A stretch of 64,000 bases of DNA from Sphingomonas sp. So64.6b (GTDB lineage Bacteria; Pseudomonadota; Alphaproteobacteria; Sphingomonadales; Sphingomonadaceae): contig NZ_CP048817.1 of assembly GCF_014171475.1 (NCBI RefSeq), positions 1,612,001 to 1,676,000 of the forward strand, given 5' to 3'. Under the pieces are notes generated by a model. That model was given only the letters and a program-made list of their open reading frames with translations, had not been told where the DNA came from and did not search any database. Shown here in pieces: positions 47,361-55,330 of this stretch; positions within the stretch are counted from its first letter, which is position 1; each line of letters opens with the position of its first letter. The translations under genes were made by a program, and so were the position numbers.

Positions 47361-49760
47361 ATGACCGATATGACGATGGCCGCGATCGAGCGGTCCGGAA
47401 ACAACGCCGCCGGCCCACTGTCGCCCGACATGCTGCGGCGCATGCACGGCTATTGGCGCGCGGCGAACTATCTTTCGGTCGGGCAGATTTACCTCCGCGC
47501 CAATCCGCTGCTCGACCGGCCGCTGGAGATTGGCGACGTGAAAACGCGGCTGCTCGGCCATTGGGGCACGACGCCGGGGCTCAACCTGCTCTATGTTCAT
47601 CTCAATCGGCTTATCGTCGAACATGATCTCGATATGATCGCGGTCATCGGCCCGGGGCATGGCGGGCCGGGGATCGTGGCCAACACGTATCTTGAGGGGT
47701 CGTACACCGAAGCCTATCCCGCGATCGAGCGCAGCCGGGGCGGCATGGACCGGCTATTCCGGCAATTCTCCTGGCCGGGCGGTATCCCCAGCCACGTCGC
47801 TCCGGAAACACCCGGGTCGATCCATGAAGGTGGCGAACTGGGTTATTCGCTCGCCCATGCCTATGGCGCGGCGTTCGACAATCCCGACCTGATCGTCGCC
47901 TGCGTAATCGGCGATGGCGAGGCCGAGACGGGCGCGCTCGCGGCAAGCTGGCACAGCAACAAGTTCCTCAATCCCGCGCGCGACGGCACAGTGCTGCCGA
48001 TCCTGCACCTCAACGGCTTCAAGATCGCCAACCCGACCGTGCTGGCGCGCATCGGGCGCGAGGAGCTGACTGAATTGATGCATGGTTATGGCCATGAGCC
48101 ATTCTTCGTTACGGGCGACGATCCCGATATCGTGCATCAGTCGCTCGCGGCGACGCTCGACATGGTGGTGGAGCGGATCCGCGCGATTCAGGGCGCCGCG
48201 CGCAACGGCTTGTCGGACAATGGACGCCCGCGCTGGCCGATGATCGTGCTGGAAACGCCAAAGGGCTGGACCGGGCCGAAGGTCGTCGACGGCAAACCCG
48301 TCCAGGGCACCTGGCGCGCGCATCAGGTCCCGATCGCCGATTTCACCGATCCTGAGCACCTCCGCCAGCTTGAGCAATGGCTGCTCAGCTACCGCGCGGA
48401 TGAGCTGTTCGACGCCAACGGTAAGTTCCTTGATGACTATGCCTCGCTCGCGCCGACCGGGCACCGGCGAATGGGGTCGAACCCGCACGCCAATGGCGGT
48501 GCGCTGCTCGTGCCGCTGGCCCTGCCCGACTTTCGCGATCACGCGGTGACCGTGCCGGTGGCGGGCGGGGTGAAGGCAGCGGCGACCGCCGTGCTGGGCA
48601 ATTATCTCCGCGAGACCATGGCGCTCAACCTCGATGCCGCGAACTTCCGGCTGTTCGGCCCCGACGAGACCGCGTCCAACCGGCTGCAGGCGGTGTATGA
48701 GGTGACCGGCAAGGCGTGGATGGCGGAAACCGCGGCGGTGGACGAGCATCTCGATCGCGATGGCCGCGTCATGGAGGTGCTGAGCGAGCATCTCTGTCAG
48801 GGCTGGCTTGAGGGGTATCTGCTCACCGGGCGGCACGGGTTGTTCTCATGCTATGAAGCGTTCGTCCACATCGTCGATTCGATGCTCAACCAGCATGCCA
48901 AATGGTTGAAGGTCTCGGACAGTATCCCGTGGCGGCGGCCGATCGCGTCGCTCAACTATCTGCTCACCTCGCATGTCTGGCGGCAGGATCATAACGGGCT
49001 GTCGCATCAGGATCCTGGCTTCATCGATCATGTCGCCAACAAGACGGCGGGCGTGGCGCGGATCTATCTGCCGCCCGATGCCAATTGCCTGTTGTCGGTG
49101 GCGGATCATTGCCTGCGCAGCCGCAATTATGTGAACGTCATTGTCGCGGGCAAGCAGCCCGAATGGCAATGGCTCGGCATCGACGATGCAGTGCGCCATT
49201 GCACCGCGGGCGCCGGCGTGTGGAATTTCGCGAGCGATGCGGGCGAGCCCGACGTGGTAATGGCCTGTGCCGGTGACGTGCCGACGCTGGAGACGATGGC
49301 AGCGGTGATGCTGCTGCGCGAAAACATCCCCAATATCCGTATCCGCGTCGTCAACGTGGTCGACCTGATGGTGCTGCAACCGCAGTCCGAACATCCGCAC
49401 GGCCTCGACGATCGCGCGTTCGAGGCGTTGTTCACGGTCGACCGCCCGGTGATCTTCGCGTTCCATGGCTATCCGTCACTGGTCCACAAGCTGACCTACA
49501 AACGGCCCAACCATGCCAATATCCATGTTCGCGGATTCAAGGAGGAAGGCACCACGACCACGCCGTTCGACATGGTCGTGCTCAACGATCTCGATCGTTA
49601 TCGGCTGGCGCTCGATGCGGTCGAACGCGTGCCGCGGCTGCGCCACCTGATCCCCAATGCCCGCGCGCAATATTGGACCGCGATCGAACGCCACAAACTG
49701 TACATCGCCGAGCATGGCGACGACCTGCCAGAGATTAACGACTGGCGCTGGATCCGATGA
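47361..49760 (+). CDS. xfp: Phosphoketolase (xylulose/fructose 6-phosphate)
   Basis: A 799-residue thiamine diphosphate enzyme that splits xylulose 5-phosphate or fructose 6-phosphate with inorganic phosphate into acetyl phosphate and a shorter sugar phosphate, without redox loss. Motifs: YLRANPLL and [10 protein letters not shown] at the N terminus, GPGHGGPG, ThDP motif [18 protein letters not shown], and [13 protein letters not shown] plus [11 protein letters not shown] in the middle domain. Length is normal. It stands first in the cassette, and its stop overlaps the start of ackA, so acetyl phosphate is handed directly to acetate kinase. Confidence 0.97.
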   Translation: MTDMTMAAIERSGNNAAGPLSPDMLRRMHGYWRAANYLSVGQIYLRANPLLDRPLEIGDVKTRLLGHWGTTPGLNLLYVHLNRLIVEHDLDMIAVIGPGHGGPGIVANTYLEGSYTEAYPAIERSRGGMDRLFRQFSWPGGIPSHVAPETPGSIHEGGELGYSLAHAYGAAFDNPDLIVACVIGDGEAETGALAASWHSNKFLNPARDGTVLPILHLNGFKIANPTVLARIGREELTELMHGYGHEPFFVTGDDPDIVHQSLAATLDMVVERIRAIQGAARNGLSDNGRPRWPMIVLETPKGWTGPKVVDGKPVQGTWRAHQVPIADFTDPEHLRQLEQWLLSYRADELFDANGKFLDDYASLAPTGHRRMGSNPHANGGALLVPLALPDFRDHAVTVPVAGGVKAAATAVLGNYLRETMALNLDAANFRLFGPDETASNRLQAVYEVTGKAWMAETAAVDEHLDRDGRVMEVLSEHLCQGWLEGYLLTGRHGLFSCYEAFVHIVDSMLNQHAKWLKVSDSIPWRRPIASLNYLLTSHVWRQDHNGLSHQDPGFIDHVANKTAGVARIYLPPDANCLLSVADHCLRSRNYVNVIVAGKQPEWQWLGIDDAVRHCTAGAGVWNFASDAGEPDVVMACAGDVPTLETMAAVMLLRENIPNIRIRVVNVVDLMVLQPQSEHPHGLDDRAFEALFTVDRPVIFAFHGYPSLVHKLTYKRPNHANIHVRGFKEEGTTTTPFDMVVLNDLDRYRLALDAVERVPRLRHLIPNARAQYWTAIERHKLYIAEHGDDLPEINDWRWIR

Positions 49761-50812
49761 AGGTCCTGACGCTGAACGAGGGATCGTCGTCGCTGAAATT
49801 TGGGCTGTATGAAGTCGGATTTGGCACGACGGAACAAGTATCGGCAGGCGAAGCCGACCCCGCCGACACGACACTCGACAAGATCGCGGATGCGCTGGGT
49901 GACGTGCGGCCGGACGCGGTCGGCCACCGCATCGTGCATGGCGGGCCGGATTTGTCCGCCCCCGTCCTGATCGACGCCGGGGTCATCGCCCGCCTTGAAC
50001 GTGCCACCGCCTTCGCGCCGCTACACGGCCCCGCATCGCTCGCCTTGATCGCGGCCGCGCAGGCCCGTTGGCGGGACCGGCCGCACATCGCATGCTTCGA
50101 CACCGGTTTTCATGCCGGCCTCCCCGATATCGCAGCGACGCTGCCGGTGCCCAGGGCGCTCCACGCATTTGGCATCCGTCGTTATGGTTTTCATGGCCTG
50201 TCCTGCCAGTCGATCCTCGACCAGCTCGGGGCCGGGCGCCCGGCGCGGCTGATCATCGCGCATCTCGGCAGCGGCGCCAGCATTACCGCCGTGCGGGATG
50301 GCCGATCGGTCGACACCAGCATGGGACTGACCCCGTCGGGCGGGGTCGTCATGGCGACACGTACCGGCGATCTCGATCCGGGTGTGTTGTTGTACCTGAT
50401 GCGCGAGCGAGGACTGGATGCGACCGCGCTGGAGGCGTTGATCGATCGTCAATCGGGGATGCGCGGCATATCGGGCATATCCGGCGATATCCGCGAATTG
50501 CGCGCGGCGGCGGGGGAAGACGCGAAGCTCGCCATCGCGATCTTCTGCCGATCGGCGGCAAAACAGATTGCCGCCATGATGGCTGTGCTCGGTGGGACGG
50601 ATATGATCGTCTTCACCGGCGGAATCGGCGAAAATGATGCGGAAGCCCGGGCCGATATCTGCCGCGATCTGGCCTGGGCCGGCGTGCCGGTCGCAAGCGA
50701 TCCCTATCCCGCGACGGTCGCTGTGCGCGTGATGCCGTCGCAAGAGGGCCATAGAATCGCGTCCGACGCTCGTGCCGTGCTGTGTGCGGCGTCGGGCAAG
50801 TCGCCGATTTGA
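49757..50812 (+). CDS. ackA: Acetate kinase
   Basis: A 351-residue ASKHA-fold kinase turning acetyl phosphate and ADP into acetate and ATP. Motifs: [59 protein letters not shown] and VFTGGIGEN. It is about 50 residues shorter than the enteric enzyme, with the loss spread over loops; the active-site motifs are all kept. Overlap with xfp (ATGA) shows a coupled pair. fixL begins 62 bases downstream on the same strand. Confidence 0.96.
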   Translation: MKVLTLNEGSSSLKFGLYEVGFGTTEQVSAGEADPADTTLDKIADALGDVRPDAVGHRIVHGGPDLSAPVLIDAGVIARLERATAFAPLHGPASLALIAAAQARWRDRPHIACFDTGFHAGLPDIAATLPVPRALHAFGIRRYGFHGLSCQSILDQLGAGRPARLIIAHLGSGASITAVRDGRSVDTSMGLTPSGGVVMATRTGDLDPGVLLYLMRERGLDATALEALIDRQSGMRGISGISGDIRELRAAAGEDAKLAIAIFCRSAAKQIAAMMAVLGGTDMIVFTGGIGENDAEARADICRDLAWAGVPVASDPYPATVAVRVMPSQEGHRIASDARAVLCAASGKSPI

Positions 50813-50874
50813 TAGGCATTTTCTGGCGTGGAGGTGGTACGCGATCGGCCCGGCGTTGCGCTGCATCGCCCGAT

Positions 50875-52419
50875 ATGAGGATTCGCGCGATCCCCCTGAA
50901 ACCCGGCATCCTGAATCCCGGCACCCTGGCGGAAGAGCTCGGTCTGTTGATCGACGGGGCGACCAACTACGCGATCTACATGCTCGACCCACAAGGGCAT
51001 GTGACGATTTGGAACCGCGGGGCGGAGCGCATCAAGGGGTGGACCCAGGCCGAAATCGTCGGCCGGCATTTCTCCGTTTTTTATCAGCCGCATGATATCG
51101 CGGCGGACAAACCCGCCGCCGATCTGGCGCGCGCCGCTGCCGAGGGCAGGCTGGAGGAAGAAAGCTGGCGCGTCCGCCGCGACGGCTCGGAATTCGTCGC
51201 TTGCGTCACGATGACGGCATTGCACGACGAGACCGGCGCGTTGCGCGGCTTCGGCAAGGTCGTGCGCGATCTTACCGAACAGAAAGCGGCGGAAACCGCG
51301 CTGGCACGGCGTGAAGAGCATCTGCGCTCCATCCTGGACACCGTGCCCGACGCGATGATCATCATTGACGAAGCCGGCACCATATCCTCGTTCAGCGCGG
51401 CGGCGGAGCGCTTGTTCGGCCATGTCGAAGCGGACGTGATCGGCCGCAATGTCTCGGTGCTGATGCCCGAACCGGATCGTGGCCGGCATGACGGCTACCT
51501 CGTCGATTACATGGGTGGCGGGGAGCGCAAGGTGATTGGGCGGGTGCGGCTGGTCACCGGCCTGCGCCGCAACGGCGAGACTTTCCCGCTCGAACTCGCG
51601 GTCGGGGAGGCATTGGTCGGTGACCGGCGCATCTTCACCGGCTTCATCCGCGACCTCACTGAGCGGCGGCGTACCGAACTTCGTTTGCAGGACCTGCAAT
51701 CCGAACTGATCCACGTCTCGCGGCTGAGCGCGATGGGCACGATGGCCTCCACGCTGGCGCACGAACTCAACCAGCCATTGACCGCCGTCACCAACTATCT
51801 CGAAGGCGCACGGGGCCTGCTCGATGATCCGACGCCCGAAACACTGGCGCTGGCACGCGAGGTGATGGAGGATGCGACGGCGCAGTCGATCCGCGCGGGC
51901 CATATCATCCGCCGATTGCGCGATTTCGTCGCTCATGGCGTGGTCAGCCAGCGGCCTGAGCCACTGAACCTGATGGTCGAGGAGGCCGCGCAGCTTGCAC
52001 TGATCGGCGCGCGCGCCGCCGGAATCCGGGTGGTGACGGAATATTCCCACGCGGATACCGTGGTGCGGGCCGATCGCGTCCAGATCCAGCAGGTGCTGGT
52101 CAACCTCATCCGCAATGCGATCCAGGCGATGGCGGACACCCCACGCCGTATCCTGACGATTGCGACACGCGCCGCCGACGATCATATGCAGGTGACCATC
52201 GCCGACACCGGCGGCGGTATCGCGCCCGGCGTCGCCGATCGTCTGTTCCAGGCATTCGCCTCGAGCAAGCCGGAAGGCATGGGTTTGGGCCTGTCGATCT
52301 GCCGTACGATCATCGAAGCGCATGGCGGCGCGATCTGGGCGAATGCGCTGCCGGACGACGGCACCGAATTCCACTTCACGCTCCTGCGCGCGGACCTGGA
52401 TGATATCGATGGCGGATGA
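50875..52419 (+). CDS. fixL: Heme-PAS oxygen-sensor histidine kinase FixL
   Basis: A 514-residue soluble kinase: PAS 1 (about 20-135), heme PAS 2 (about 145-265) and a HWE/HPK4-like kinase core. Key residues sit at a constant +5 from Bradyrhizobium FixL: heme ligand H205 (PDRGRHDGY, H200), oxygen-contact R225 (VRLVTGLRR, R220) and phospho-histidine H296 (LAHELNQPLTAV, H291). ATP site: DTGGGIAPG and GMGLGLSIC. No membrane segment. Start ATG 50875 has a weak ribosome site, so translation may rely on ackA. It overlaps fixJ. Confidence 0.95.
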   Translation: MRIRAIPLKPGILNPGTLAEELGLLIDGATNYAIYMLDPQGHVTIWNRGAERIKGWTQAEIVGRHFSVFYQPHDIAADKPAADLARAAAEGRLEEESWRVRRDGSEFVACVTMTALHDETGALRGFGKVVRDLTEQKAAETALARREEHLRSILDTVPDAMIIIDEAGTISSFSAAAERLFGHVEADVIGRNVSVLMPEPDRGRHDGYLVDYMGGGERKVIGRVRLVTGLRRNGETFPLELAVGEALVGDRRIFTGFIRDLTERRRTELRLQDLQSELIHVSRLSAMGTMASTLAHELNQPLTAVTNYLEGARGLLDDPTPETLALAREVMEDATAQSIRAGHIIRRLRDFVAHGVVSQRPEPLNLMVEEAAQLALIGARAAGIRVVTEYSHADTVVRADRVQIQQVLVNLIRNAIQAMADTPRRILTIATRAADDHMQVTIADTGGGIAPGVADRLFQAFASSKPEGMGLGLSICRTIIEAHGGAIWANALPDDGTEFHFTLLRADLDDIDGG

Positions 52420-53038
52420 GCGGCTTATCCATCTGATCGATGACGAAGACGCGATCCGCCGTTCCGCCAGTTTCCTGCTGCGCATGAGCGGGTTCCGGGT
52501 CGAAACCTATGCCTCCGGCGTCGCTTTCCTCGCAGTCGCCGCCAACGTAGAGCCGGGCTGCGTGCTGCTCGACATCCGCATGCCCGAACTCGACGGGCTG
52601 GAAGTACAGCGATTGCTCGGCGAGCGGGGCATCGCCCTGCCGATCGTGATGCTGACCGGCCATGGCGACATTGCCCTGTCGGTGCGCGCGATCAAGGCCG
52701 GCGCGGTCGACTTCCTCGAAAAGCCGTTCGAGAAGGACACCCTGCTGCGCGCCGTCGAGGAAGCATTCGAGCGGCTCGGCGCCGCACAGACCGGGCAGAT
52801 GGACGCCGCCGCGGCGACGTTGCGCCTCGCTGTGCTGACGCCGCGAGAGCGCGAGGTACTTGACGGCATGGTGCGCGGACAGGCCAACAAGATCACCGCC
52901 TATAAGCTCGGCATCGCCACCCGTACCGTGGAAGTCCATCGATCGAACCTGACGCACAAGCTCGGCGTACGCAGTATTTCCGACGTGTTGCGGATAGCGT
53001 TCGTCGCCGGTTTCGGCGGTCCACCAGCCGAGGGCTAG
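52409..53038 (+). CDS. fixJ: Response regulator FixJ
   Basis: A 209-residue NarL/FixJ-family activator. Receiver domain with acidic pair in HLIDDEDAIRR and phospho-aspartate in VLLDIRMPELDG, the switch region MLTGHGDIALSVRAIKAGA and K in FLEKPFE. The C-terminal LuxR-type helix-turn-helix reads LTPREREVLDGMVRG with NKITAYKLGIATRTVEVHR. The ATG at 52409 overlaps the fixL stop. It should be phosphorylated by FixL at low oxygen and bind the two GTTTCC elements of this cassette. No fixK or fixN genes occur in the window. Confidence 0.95.
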   Translation: MADERLIHLIDDEDAIRRSASFLLRMSGFRVETYASGVAFLAVAANVEPGCVLLDIRMPELDGLEVQRLLGERGIALPIVMLTGHGDIALSVRAIKAGAVDFLEKPFEKDTLLRAVEEAFERLGAAQTGQMDAAAATLRLAVLTPREREVLDGMVRGQANKITAYKLGIATRTVEVHRSNLTHKLGVRSISDVLRIAFVAGFGGPPAEG

Positions 53039-53217
53039 ACGAGCGCTCGGTTCGGCATCGTCAGATTTTTGCGCAACTCGGCCAATTGGGAACGATAGAG
53101 ATCGGCCAATCCCTCATGCGCTGCCCGGTCGCATTCGCCCGAAGAATGTTCGGCTTGGCGCAGCGTCTTGGCAAGACGGGTTTCGATATAGGTGATTTCG
53201 TTATGGCGCTTCGGCAT
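53035..53217 (-). CDS. 60-residue protein of unknown function
   Basis: A small helical, charged protein (MPKRHNEITYIETRLAKTL at the start, then EGLADLYRSQLAELRKNL) with one cysteine. ATG at 53215-53217 has a clear GAGGAG site seven bases upstream on its strand; the longer frame to 53397 is not supported. It is convergent with fixJ, overlapping four bases, and divergent from the GNAT gene. Function unknown; the shared intergenic region holds a FixJ-like element. Confidence 0.65.
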   Translation of the reverse strand: MPKRHNEITYIETRLAKTLRQAEHSSGECDRAAHEGLADLYRSQLAELRKNLTMPNRALV

Positions 53218-53323
53218 GGCGATCTCCTCATCGTTGAGCGATGAGCAGGCTCTAGCTGGTTTGATTTCGGACCGGCCGGGTCGGAATCTACTTAGGACCC
53301 AGACTCTGGAAATGCCCGCTCGA

Positions 53324-53349
53324 TCTACGTGGTTTCCGACGCTGATCGC
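53324..53349 (+). promoter_or_regulatory. FixJ-box-like element upstream of the GNAT gene
   Basis: Second copy of the 26-nt element (24/26 identical to 47274-47299), with core TACGTGGTTTCC. It lies 83 bases before the GNAT start and about 107 bases before the divergent 60-aa gene, so it could control either. The surrounding sequence is otherwise unrelated to copy one, which argues for selection on the element. Confidence 0.5.
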
Positions 53350-53432
53350 ACCCGGCTGCATTGGGTACATCCTTCTCGGGAAAGCCATTCCGATCAAGGA
53401 TATCCAGCGTGAATCAGACCAAGGCAGGTGAT

Positions 53433-53933
53433 ATGCTCACCACGCGAACCGGCTTCCGCTTCCACGTCCGGCCTGCTTTGTATGAGGACGATGGAACGCT
53501 GAAGGATTTCTTCTCGCATGTCACTCGCGCCGATCTGCGCTTCCGTTTCCTGACTGGCCTGAATGAAGTCGGCACCAGCCAGATCACCGCCCTCACTCAT
53601 CTCGACCATGATCATGCGGAAAACTTTCTCGCCTTCACTGCCGATGGATCGATGATGATCGGGACCGGCATGCTCGCGTGTGACGCGGCGTTCGAGCATG
53701 GCGAGGTCGCGATCGCGATCCGCGAGGATCACAAGCATCAGGGGATCAGCTGGGAATTGCTCGCCTATATCGCCCGCTATGCGGAGTCGAAGGGCGTGCA
53801 CACGCTGGAAGCGATCGAAAGCCGCGACAATCACCAGGCGATCGAACTGGAACGCGACATGGGCTTCACCGTCGCGCCCTATCCTGGCGACTCGACTCTG
53901 ATGCTCGTCAGCCGTCAGCTCGACCGGCGCTGA
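53433..53933 (+). CDS. GNAT acetyltransferase, Pat-like
   Basis: A 166-residue single GNAT domain. The N part (DDGTLKDFFSHVTRADLRFRF and ITALTHLDHDHAENFLAF) resembles the acetyltransferase domain of Pat/AcuA-type protein lysine acetyltransferases, where a similar LTxxDYDRE-type segment occurs. The acetyl-CoA site is in VAIAIREDHKHQGISWELL; RDNHQAIELERDMGF closes the fold. ATG 53433 is preferred over an upstream TTG. Near acetate kinase and phosphoketolase, a role in acetylating enzymes of acetyl metabolism is attractive, but the target is unknown. Confidence 0.8.
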   Translation: MLTTRTGFRFHVRPALYEDDGTLKDFFSHVTRADLRFRFLTGLNEVGTSQITALTHLDHDHAENFLAFTADGSMMIGTGMLACDAAFEHGEVAIAIREDHKHQGISWELLAYIARYAESKGVHTLEAIESRDNHQAIELERDMGFTVAPYPGDSTLMLVSRQLDRR

Positions 53934-53936
53934 TCG

Positions 53937-54923
53937 GTGATCGGAAAACATGCGCTGTTGCGGTACGCGGCCGTGGTCGCGCTGATGGGAATGAATACAG
54001 CTGCGACCGCGCAAACGCCGCCAGCGTCGAGCGATGGCGCGGTCGAAGCGCTCAAGCCCGGCGAATTCCTGTGGGCACCGGACATCGCGCCGGCCGGGCC
54101 TGTGACGATGATCGTCGGTCTCAAGACGCAGCGCGCCTATCTTTATCGCAATGGCCTCCCGATCGGCGTTTCGACGATATCGAGCGGTCGGCCGGGTTAT
54201 CGAACCCCGACCGGCATATTTACGATCCTGCAGAAAGACGCGGACCACACATCCAATCTCTACAAGGATGCACCGATGCCGTTCATGCAGCGGCTGACCT
54301 GGGGCGGGATCGCATTACACGCCGGCCATCTGCCCGGTTATCCCGATTCTCACGGCTGTGTGCGGCTGCCCCTGGCGTTTGCCAAACTGTTGTTCGGCGT
54401 CACTCGCCTGGGTCTCACCGTCATTATCACCGACGACGCTGAGGCGCCGGTGATATCGTCCGCACCGGGTATCATCGCCGCTGAACCGGATGACACGCAT
54501 CAACCGCCCGAACATTATACTTGGCGGCCGGACAGGTCCCCCGCCGGCCCGATATCGATCGTCGTCAGCGGCCGAGACCGTCGCGTCGTTGTACTGCGAA
54601 ATGGCATAGAGATCGGATCCGCGGCGATCACCATAGATGGTCCGGTTGACAGAACGGAGGCCTTCACGCTGAAAAGCATCGATTCGGCTGGCATCCACTG
54701 GTTGAGGCTACCGCTACCCGGCAACCCAAAGCCGACTGCGCCAGAACTTACCCCCATTGAGCGGGGCCGAGCGCATCTTCCCGAGACCTTTCGCGTTCTG
54801 CTCGACGGTATCCTGAGCCCAGGCACCACGTTGCTGGTCACGCGCGACTCACTCCGTAGCAGCGGGACAGGCACGAATATCGTTGTGCTGACGGCGGGCG
54901 ACAAAGGCACTGCAGCTCCTTAG
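53937..54923 (+). CDS. L,D-transpeptidase (YkuD) with degenerate second repeat
   Basis: A 328-residue exported protein (signal peptide 1-25). Residues about 45-170 form a YkuD domain with the active-site motif HAGHLPGYPDSHGCVRLP, whose cysteine makes 3-3 peptidoglycan cross-links or attaches proteins. Residues about 195-235 repeat the start of the domain: RPDRSPAGPISIVV against APDIAPAGPVTMIV, and VLRNGIEIGSAAI against LYRNGLPIGVSTI. The second copy lacks the catalytic motif. GTG start three bases after the GNAT stop, so both are co-transcribed. Confidence 0.9.
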   Translation: MIGKHALLRYAAVVALMGMNTAATAQTPPASSDGAVEALKPGEFLWAPDIAPAGPVTMIVGLKTQRAYLYRNGLPIGVSTISSGRPGYRTPTGIFTILQKDADHTSNLYKDAPMPFMQRLTWGGIALHAGHLPGYPDSHGCVRLPLAFAKLLFGVTRLGLTVIITDDAEAPVISSAPGIIAAEPDDTHQPPEHYTWRPDRSPAGPISIVVSGRDRRVVVLRNGIEIGSAAITIDGPVDRTEAFTLKSIDSAGIHWLRLPLPGNPKPTAPELTPIERGRAHLPETFRVLLDGILSPGTTLLVTRDSLRSSGTGTNIVVLTAGDKGTAAP

Positions 54924-54982
54924 GCCGGCTGTGAAGGTCTGCTTTAGAGAGCGTTTCAGAGCGGCAACAGCGGCCGAACGAT

Positions 54983-55247
54983 GCCAAATCCGCGACCGGA
55001 GATTCGTTACATGGTCCAACATCGGAACGACGAACGTCAATCCGGGACCAGCGCAGGACAAGGAATATCATATTGATATTGCGATATATTCCAAGCCTTT
55101 CTGCGCCGGGCTGGCCAAGGATATGCAACACGACCGGTGTAACATATCTCCGCACCCATCGGTCGTCCTTGCCGCCACCGCCGCTATCCCAGGATTCAAA
55201 CGCCGCCCGGCAACCGTTATCGCTTCGGCATGAAGATACCCGCACCG
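54983..55247 (+). repeat. Direct repeat copy B at the right edge of the FixLJ cassette
   Basis: Same orientation as copy A at 46911-47178 and about 8 kb away. Shared landmarks are in the same order. The dyad at 55120-55148 (GATATG to CATATC with inner ACAC/GTGT) matches the position of the dyad in copy A but uses partly different pairs, as expected for a conserved structure. The copy fills most of the 407-base gap between the L,D-transpeptidase gene and ispDF; I see no other content in that gap. Confidence 0.8.
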
Positions 55248-55330
55248 TTGGCCTGGCACCGCTGCGATCGGCCATTGCGCGCGCCGAATAGCGGGTGGCG
55301 AGGCGGTCGGGCATGGGCTAGGCGATCGGC

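Noticed and set aside
50704..52485. A 593-residue reverse open frame across fixL
   Set aside because: Shadow of fixL; no domain, while fixL shows every heme and kinase residue.
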